64,000 bases of DNA, taken from positions 992,001 to 1,056,000 of the forward strand of contig NZ_CP083911.1 in the NCBI RefSeq assembly GCF_020162115.1, given 5' to 3'. Source of the DNA: Tepidimonas taiwanensis (GTDB taxonomy: Bacteria; Pseudomonadota; Gammaproteobacteria; Burkholderiales; Burkholderiaceae_C). The position numbers and the translations under genes are program-made. The notes beneath the pieces were generated by a model. That model searched no databases. It saw nothing but the letters and a program-made list of their open reading frames with translations, and had not been told where the DNA came from. Below are positions 59,850 through 64,000 of the stretch, piece after piece (the stretch's first letter is position 1; every line of letters starts with the position of its first letter).

Positions 59850-61829
59850 CTACGGCGACTGACGGGCGGCAACGGCACCGTCCACGGGCGCGACATGACG
59901 CTGTGCGAAGCGCGACGCCAGCAGCGCCCGGGCCAGCCGGGCCTCTACCGGCCATGGCTCGCCGTGCAGCGACGCCGCGAGCACCTCGCCGCACAACACC
60001 GACAGCGTCAACCCCCGCGCCCCGAGTCCGGTCAGAACGTGCAGGCCCGGCAGCCGCTCGGGATCGAGGGCGCCGACCGCGGGAAAACGATCCGGCAGTG
60101 TGCAGCGCACGCCAGCCCACCCCTGCGCCTGCGACCACGCCGGGGCCAGCGCGGCCGCCGCCTTCGGCAGCAGCCGGCGCAGTTTGTCGTGGTTGGCGGC
60201 GTGCTCGTCCGGGTGCGGCGTGCGGTCGGTGCTGCCGCGTACGAAGGTCGAGCCCATGCACCAGATGGGCTCGCCCGCGGGGCCCGACACCCCGGTGATC
60301 AGGGAGCCATGGCCGTTGACGGGAAACGGGGGGAGCGCCGAGCGGGCATCGGCGTCGAGCGCGGGCATCGGCCCCCAGGAGACCTGCCCGCGCAGCGCGT
60401 GCAGCGGCAGTGCCGTCACGCCCAGCGGGGCGAGCAGGGCGCGCGTGTCAAACCCCGCGCACACGACCACAATGTCCGCCTCGGCGCATACGCGGCCGTC
60501 GGGTGTGTGCACGTTCCAGCGGCCGCTGTCCTGCCGCGCCAGCGCGCCGACTGCCACTCCGCCGACGAAGCGCACCGCCGGATGGGCGAGCTGTGCCGCG
60601 ACCAGCCGGGCCGGACGCAGCCACGCCGCGCGGGGGTGCCACAGCGCCGGAGCATCGGGTGGCAGCCCGGCGCGCGCGGTTTGCTCCGCTTCGGGAGGAT
60701 GGCTCCATGCCGTGCCGTGGAGCCGCCATTCGGGGGTGTCGGGCAGGCGGTGTTTGTCCTCCACCCGGTGCTCGTACACGCCGCTCGGCCCCCAGTCAAC
60801 CCCCGCGGTCAACAGCGCCTGTGCCCGCTCGCGCGTGCACACCAGGCCCGCGCGGGTCAGGCGCGACAGCGGCGCGTCGTCCGGGGAGACGTGCGGTGCC
60901 ACCAGCCCCACCGGCAGCCCCGACGCCCCCGCGGCCGGTGTGTCCGCGCCGTCCAGCACCGTGACCTGCCAGCCGCGCGCCGCCAGGCTCCACGCGACGG
61001 CCGAGCCGGCCAGCCCCGCGCCGACGACGACGGCCTGCCGACCGTTACCGCATGGTCCCACCAGCGGCTGGCGCAGCGTTGCCCGCGGCGACCACCCAGG
61101 CGCATACACCGCGCGCAGACAGTGACGCTTGGGCGGCAGGCCCGGGGCCTTCTCCACGCGAAACCCGGCGTCGGTCAACGCATCGCGCACCGCACGGGCG
61201 ACGGTCCAGGTGCCCAGGCGCGTCCCGGGGCGGCACAGCCGCGCGATGGCTCGCAGCAGCGGCGGTGACCACATCGCGGGGTTGACCGCGGGGTCGAAGC
61301 CATCCAGGAACACACTGTCCACGGGTGTGTCCAGTGTCGGCAGCCAGTGCATGGCGTCACCCACGCACAGCGTCAGGTGCAGCCGGCGCGTCTTCCCGGG
61401 GCCTGTTGGGTTCCACGTCCAGCGGTGCACACCCGGCAGCAGACCCGTCCAGCGCTGTGCCAGCGCTTCGGCCAGCGGTGCGAGGTCGGGATAGGGCGCG
61501 GCGCTGCGGCGTAAATCGTCCGCCGTGGCGGGGTGCGCTTCGGTGGCGGTGTAAAAGAGGGCCGCAGGGGCGTGCGGGTCCGCCTGCCACGCCGCCCAGG
61601 TGGCCAGGAAGTTCAACCCGAGGCCAAAGCCGTTTTCCAGCACGTGCCAGCGCGGCTGTCCGCGCCAGACCGCCCCTTCGGCCGGCCACAGCCCGCAGCT
61701 GCCGAGAAAAACGTGATGCGCCTGCGCGAGTCCGCCCGCGCCATCGGCGCCGCGGCTGCGGTAGATGTCGCCGTAGCGCGTGCTGCGTGGCGTGCCGTCC
61801 GGCAGCCACTCGACCTCCGCAGCCGACAT
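59850..61829 (-). CDS. mnmC: bifunctional tRNA modification protein MnmC
   Basis: 659 aa. The N-terminal methyltransferase (about 1-250) has RWHVLENGFGLGLNFLATW for SAM, LCVGDAMHWLP, and SVFLDGFDPAVNPAMWSP. The C-terminal FAD oxidase has AVVVGAGLAGSAVAWSLAARGW and, near the end, AGVRCTLPDRFPAVGAL and GLHVLTGLGARGLTLSVL. It converts cmnm5 to mnm5 at U34 of certain tRNAs. ATG 61829 (MSAAEVEWLPDG) has GGTGAG just before it. Its stop is past the end of the PhaC remnant and 1 bp separates its start from yggX. Confidence 0.93.
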   Translation of the reverse strand: MSAAEVEWLPDGTPRSTRYGDIYRSRGADGAGGLAQAHHVFLGSCGLWPAEGAVWRGQPRWHVLENGFGLGLNFLATWAAWQADPHAPAALFYTATEAHPATADDLRRSAAPYPDLAPLAEALAQRWTGLLPGVHRWTWNPTGPGKTRRLHLTLCVGDAMHWLPTLDTPVDSVFLDGFDPAVNPAMWSPPLLRAIARLCRPGTRLGTWTVARAVRDALTDAGFRVEKAPGLPPKRHCLRAVYAPGWSPRATLRQPLVGPCGNGRQAVVVGAGLAGSAVAWSLAARGWQVTVLDGADTPAAGASGLPVGLVAPHVSPDDAPLSRLTRAGLVCTRERAQALLTAGVDWGPSGVYEHRVEDKHRLPDTPEWRLHGTAWSHPPEAEQTARAGLPPDAPALWHPRAAWLRPARLVAAQLAHPAVRFVGGVAVGALARQDSGRWNVHTPDGRVCAEADIVVVCAGFDTRALLAPLGVTALPLHALRGQVSWGPMPALDADARSALPPFPVNGHGSLITGVSGPAGEPIWCMGSTFVRGSTDRTPHPDEHAANHDKLRRLLPKAAAALAPAWSQAQGWAGVRCTLPDRFPAVGALDPERLPGLHVLTGLGARGLTLSVLCGEVLAASLHGEPWPVEARLARALLASRFAQRHVAPVDGAVAARQSP

Positions 61830-61830
61830 C

Positions 61831-62112
61831 TCACCCTTGAGGCGTCGTGGGGGGCACGTACCCGGCGGCGACATCCGCGCCGTCGCCGAAGAAATGTTTT
61901 TCCATCTGGCGTGCCAGGTACTGGCGGGCGCGCGCGTCGGCGAGGTTCAGGCGGTTTTCGTTAACGAGCATGGTCTGATGGCGCAGCCAGTCCTGCCACG
62001 CCTGCTTGCTGACGTTTTCATAGATGCGTTTGCCGAGTTCGCCTGGGTACGGAGGGAAATCCAGCCCTTCGGCTTCGATGCCCAGCTTGATGCAACGGAC
62101 GGTGCGCGCCAT
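61831..62112 (-). CDS. yggX: YggX-type Fe(II)-trafficking/oxidative-damage protection protein
   Basis: 93 aa small protein: ARTVRCIKLGIEAEGLDFPPYPG at the start, VSKQAWQDWLRHQTMLVNENRLNLAD in the middle, and ARQYLARQMEKHFFGDG. It protects iron-sulfur clusters and is under oxidative-stress control in enterics. Followed by mnmC 1 bp downstream, so co-transcribed. Confidence 0.93.
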   Translation of the reverse strand: MARTVRCIKLGIEAEGLDFPPYPGELGKRIYENVSKQAWQDWLRHQTMLVNENRLNLADARARQYLARQMEKHFFGDGADVAAGYVPPTTPQG

Positions 62113-62370
62113 GGTGAAGATCTCTACTTGTCTTGGTACTTGAAGCCGATCGACTCTTCATTGCTTGAAGTTATGAATGAATGCATCAGACCGGCATGTA
62201 GGCTTTGATACGATTGCGTGACGCCCGGGCCCATCGGCCGTTCAGTCACCCACCGAGTACTGTAACCCAATGCCACTTTTCATCGAGGGGCTGCGGGGCA
62301 TTGAGGCCCATCAAGGCCCGGGGCCGCCTCTGCTGTTACTTTAGTATTGTTGCCATTCGTTCACCCCATC

Positions 62371-63150
62371 ATGAGTGCTTTCGACGAAGAGCGGGTTCTG
62401 ACCGTACACCACTGGACCGATCGTCTATTCAGTTTCACCACGACGCGCAACCCGGGGCTGCGCTTCCTCAACGGCCAGTTCACGATGATCGGCCTGCGCC
62501 TGGAAAGTGGCAAGCCGCTGCTGCGCGCCTACAGCATCGTCAGCGCCAACTACGAGGAGCACCTCGAGTTCCTGAGCATCAAGGTGCCGGACGGGCCGCT
62601 CACCAGCCGGCTGCAGCACATCCAGCCCGGGGACACGGTCATCGTCGGCCACAAACCCACCGGCACGCTGGTGATCGACTACCTGCTGCCGGGCAAGCAC
62701 CTGTACCTGTTGGGCACCGGCACGGGCTTGGCTCCGTTTATGAGCATCATCCGCGACCCCGCGACGTACGAGCGCTTCGAGCAGGTGGTGCTGGTGCACG
62801 GCGTGCGGCAGGTGGCGGAGCTGGCCTACCGCGACTACATCACGCGCGAGCTGCCACAGCACGAGTTTCTGGGTGAGATGGTGCAAAAGCAGCTGCGTTA
62901 CTACCCGACGGTGACGCGCGAGCCGTTCGAGCGCCAGGGGCGTATCCCGCAACTGGTGGAAAGCGGCCAGATGGCACGCGAGCTGGGACTGCCGCAGCTC
63001 AACCCGGAGACGGACCGGGTGATGATCTGCGGCAGCCCGGCGATGCTGCGCGACCTCAAGGCCATGTGCGAGCGCTACGGTTTCGTCGAGGGCAACACCA
63101 GCACGCCGGGGCAGTTCGTGATCGAGCGGGCGTTTGCCGATGCCAACTGA
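62371..63150 (+). CDS. fpr: ferredoxin-NADP reductase, Fpr type
   Basis: 259 aa FAD enzyme: RFLNGQFTMIGL, then RAYSIVSANYEEHLEFLSIK for FAD, LYLLGTGTGLAPFMSIIRD for NADP, MICGSPAMLRDLKAMCERYGF, and the C-terminal VIERAFADAN. It has the bacterial subclass I ending. The ATG at 62371 (MSAFDEERVLTVHHW) is the family-like start; an upstream ATG-less frame from 62347 adds eight residues. It is the second, unrelated NADPH-ferredoxin reductase in the window. The gene overlaps dsbB. Confidence 0.93.
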   Translation: MSAFDEERVLTVHHWTDRLFSFTTTRNPGLRFLNGQFTMIGLRLESGKPLLRAYSIVSANYEEHLEFLSIKVPDGPLTSRLQHIQPGDTVIVGHKPTGTLVIDYLLPGKHLYLLGTGTGLAPFMSIIRDPATYERFEQVVLVHGVRQVAELAYRDYITRELPQHEFLGEMVQKQLRYYPTVTREPFERQGRIPQLVESGQMARELGLPQLNPETDRVMICGSPAMLRDLKAMCERYGFVEGNTSTPGQFVIERAFADAN

Positions 63151-63664
63151 CGGGTTGTGGCGCCGGGTGACGGGCGCGATGGCGGAGCGGCCGCGGGCGT
63201 GGCTCGCGGGCGTGGCCATGTGGTGCGTGGGGCTGCTCGCGTTCGGGTTGTATCTGCAGCACGTCGTCGGACTGGAGCCGTGCCCGATGTGCATCGTGCA
63301 GCGCTATGCGCTGGTGCTGGTGACGCTCAGCGTCGCGCTGGCCGCCGCGCTCGGGGGGCGGGGGCGCGCCGCGCTCACGGGGGTCGCGGCGGTGCTGGCC
63401 GTCGGCGGCGCGTTCGTCGCGGCGCGGCAGTCATGGCTGCAGTGGTTTCCGCCGGAGATCCTGACCTGCGGGCGGGATTTTTACGGGATGATCGAGGCGT
63501 TTCCGCTCAAGCGCGCGATCCCGATGATCTTCCGCGGCAGCGGCGACTGTTCGGCGGTGGACTGGACCTTCCTCGGGCTGACGATCGCCAACTGGTCGTT
63601 TTTGAACTTCGTGGCCATCGCGGCGCTGCTGGTCGCGCTGCTGGTGGTGCGGCGTCGCGGGTGA
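63140..63664 (+). CDS. dsbB: disulfide bond formation protein DsbB
   Basis: 174 aa inner-membrane protein that re-oxidises DsbA with quinone. Four helices. The two periplasmic Cys pairs are visible: LEPCPMCIVQRYAL (CxxC) and LTCGRDF with GSGDCSAVDW. Start ATG 63140 overlaps fpr; ATG 63179 (MAERPRAWLAG) is an alternative nearer to a weak ribosome site. Arg after the first pair (QRYAL) is the quinone-contacting residue in the family. Confidence 0.9.
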   Translation: MPTDGLWRRVTGAMAERPRAWLAGVAMWCVGLLAFGLYLQHVVGLEPCPMCIVQRYALVLVTLSVALAAALGGRGRAALTGVAAVLAVGGAFVAARQSWLQWFPPEILTCGRDFYGMIEAFPLKRAIPMIFRGSGDCSAVDWTFLGLTIANWSFLNFVAIAALLVALLVVRRRG

Positions 63665-63670
63665 CGCCCG

Positions 63671-64000
63671 ATGGAGCGGGTCGGGGCGCTGGTCATCGGG
63701 GCGGGCGTCATCGGCCTGGCGGTGGCGCGTGCGCTGGCGCTCGCGGGGCGGGAGGTCGTCGTGCTGGAGCGCGAAACGGCCATCGGCACCGGGGTGAGCG
63801 CGCGCAACAGCGAGGTCATTCACGCAGGGTTGTACTACACGCCCGGTTCTTGCAAGGCGCGCTGGTGCGTGCGCGGCAAGGCGCTGCTGTACGACTACGC
63901 CGCGGCACGCGGCGTCGCCCACCGCTGCTGCGGCAAGCTCATTGTTGCCACCGATGCGGAGCAAATCGAGGCGCTGCAGCGGCTGGCGGATCGCGCCGCG
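63671..64000 (+). CDS. FAD-dependent oxidoreductase, L-2-hydroxyglutarate oxidase-like (3' cut by window edge)
   Basis: The first 110 codons are present. MERVGALVIGAGVIGLAVAR is the FAD-binding fold, VVVLERE the ribose contact, and GTGVSARNSEVIHAGLYYTPG matches the L2HGDH/LhgO group (SARNSEVIHAG is diagnostic). The role in that group is oxidation of L-2-hydroxyglutarate to 2-oxoglutarate. It starts 6 bp after dsbB. Confidence 0.8.
   Translation, partial: MERVGALVIGAGVIGLAVARALALAGREVVVLERETAIGTGVSARNSEVIHAGLYYTPGSCKARWCVRGKALLYDYAAARGVAHRCCGKLIVATDAEQIEALQRLADRAA

Larger units (their letters stand above)
57798..59862 (+). pseudogene. polyhydroxyalkanoate synthase PhaC remnant, IS-interrupted and internally deleted
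   Basis: Starts at ATG 57798 (MSPSRARSAV) and runs to the IS at 57902. After removal of the IS and one GAAGTC it continues (SPPRWHLDDATEVLDREAS) into the PHBC N-terminal domain, GISPTSLALVATDWALHL and SSPGSQWRLARQAL. Soon after, it breaks. The end (59809-59862, GPAPGRYVMVRYGD in another frame) looks like a PhaC C-terminus. The catalytic middle with the Cys lipase box is missing. So the gene was deleted internally and later hit by the IS, or the reverse. It overlaps the 3' end of mnmC by 13 bp. Confidence 0.7.

Noticed and set aside
1..64000. CRISPR array, rRNA or prophage structural genes
   Set aside because: No regularly spaced repeats, no rRNA sequence and no phage morphogenesis motifs were found on reading through the window.

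Overview
The window is GC-rich chromosomal DNA of a betaproteobacterium, most likely order Burkholderiales. The gene set supports this: a urtABCDE urea transporter, PuuD-type urate oxidase, the narXL/narK1K2GHJI arrangement with a parvulin gene, and ubiUVT. A Comamonadaceae-like or Tepidimonas-like host is plausible, but the sequence alone does not settle the genus. Many genes overlap by ATGA, which indicates tight translational coupling.

Region 1 (1-15.5 kb) is nitrogen scavenging. It holds the 3' part of a urea ABC transporter (urtA'BCDE). Facing it is an operon for an NMT1/SsuA-type ABC transporter that ends in ureD, without the urease structural genes. Next come a LysR regulator, divergent xanthine dehydrogenase genes (xdhAB) and puuD. 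Together they suggest purine to urate to allantoin to urea, with urease genes outside the window.

Region 2 (15.8-22 kb) is a nest of insertion sequences. A DDE/integrase-core IS is split by an IS110-family element and again by a 1632-bp IS5/IS1182-like element. A second copy of the 1632-bp element cuts narX within the sequence for its nitrate-sensing P-box.

Region 3 (20.2-48.1 kb) is a nitrate-respiration block. It contains narX (interrupted) and narL, a bicarbonate transporter with its PII-like partner (sbtA, sbtB), two NarK transporters, narGHJI, a parvulin, a nitronate-monooxygenase-like flavoprotein, nnrS, a nitroreductase and a hemerythrin. On the other strand is an operon for oxygen-independent ubiquinone synthesis (ubiU, ubiV, ubiT, a DGC-domain gene, ubiX, ubiD). 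Then come nitrosative-stress genes (ric, nsrR), a SirB2 membrane protein and ccoG. The genes fit anaerobic electron flow from ubiquinol to nitrate with defence against NO.

Region 4 (48.1-57.7 kb) carries a class II (B12-dependent) ribonucleotide reductase, the scar of an integrative element next to tRNA-Asn (frameshifted, truncated integrase plus a transposase remnant), thiamine genes (thiO, thiS, thiG, thiE and divergent thiD), and a ferredoxin with a ferredoxin-NADP reductase.

Region 5 (57.8-64 kb) has a decayed PHA synthase gene interrupted by the third copy of the 1632-bp IS, then mnmC, yggX, fpr, dsbB and the start of an FAD-dependent oxidoreductase. No CRISPR array, rRNA, phage structural genes or recognisable riboswitch was seen.
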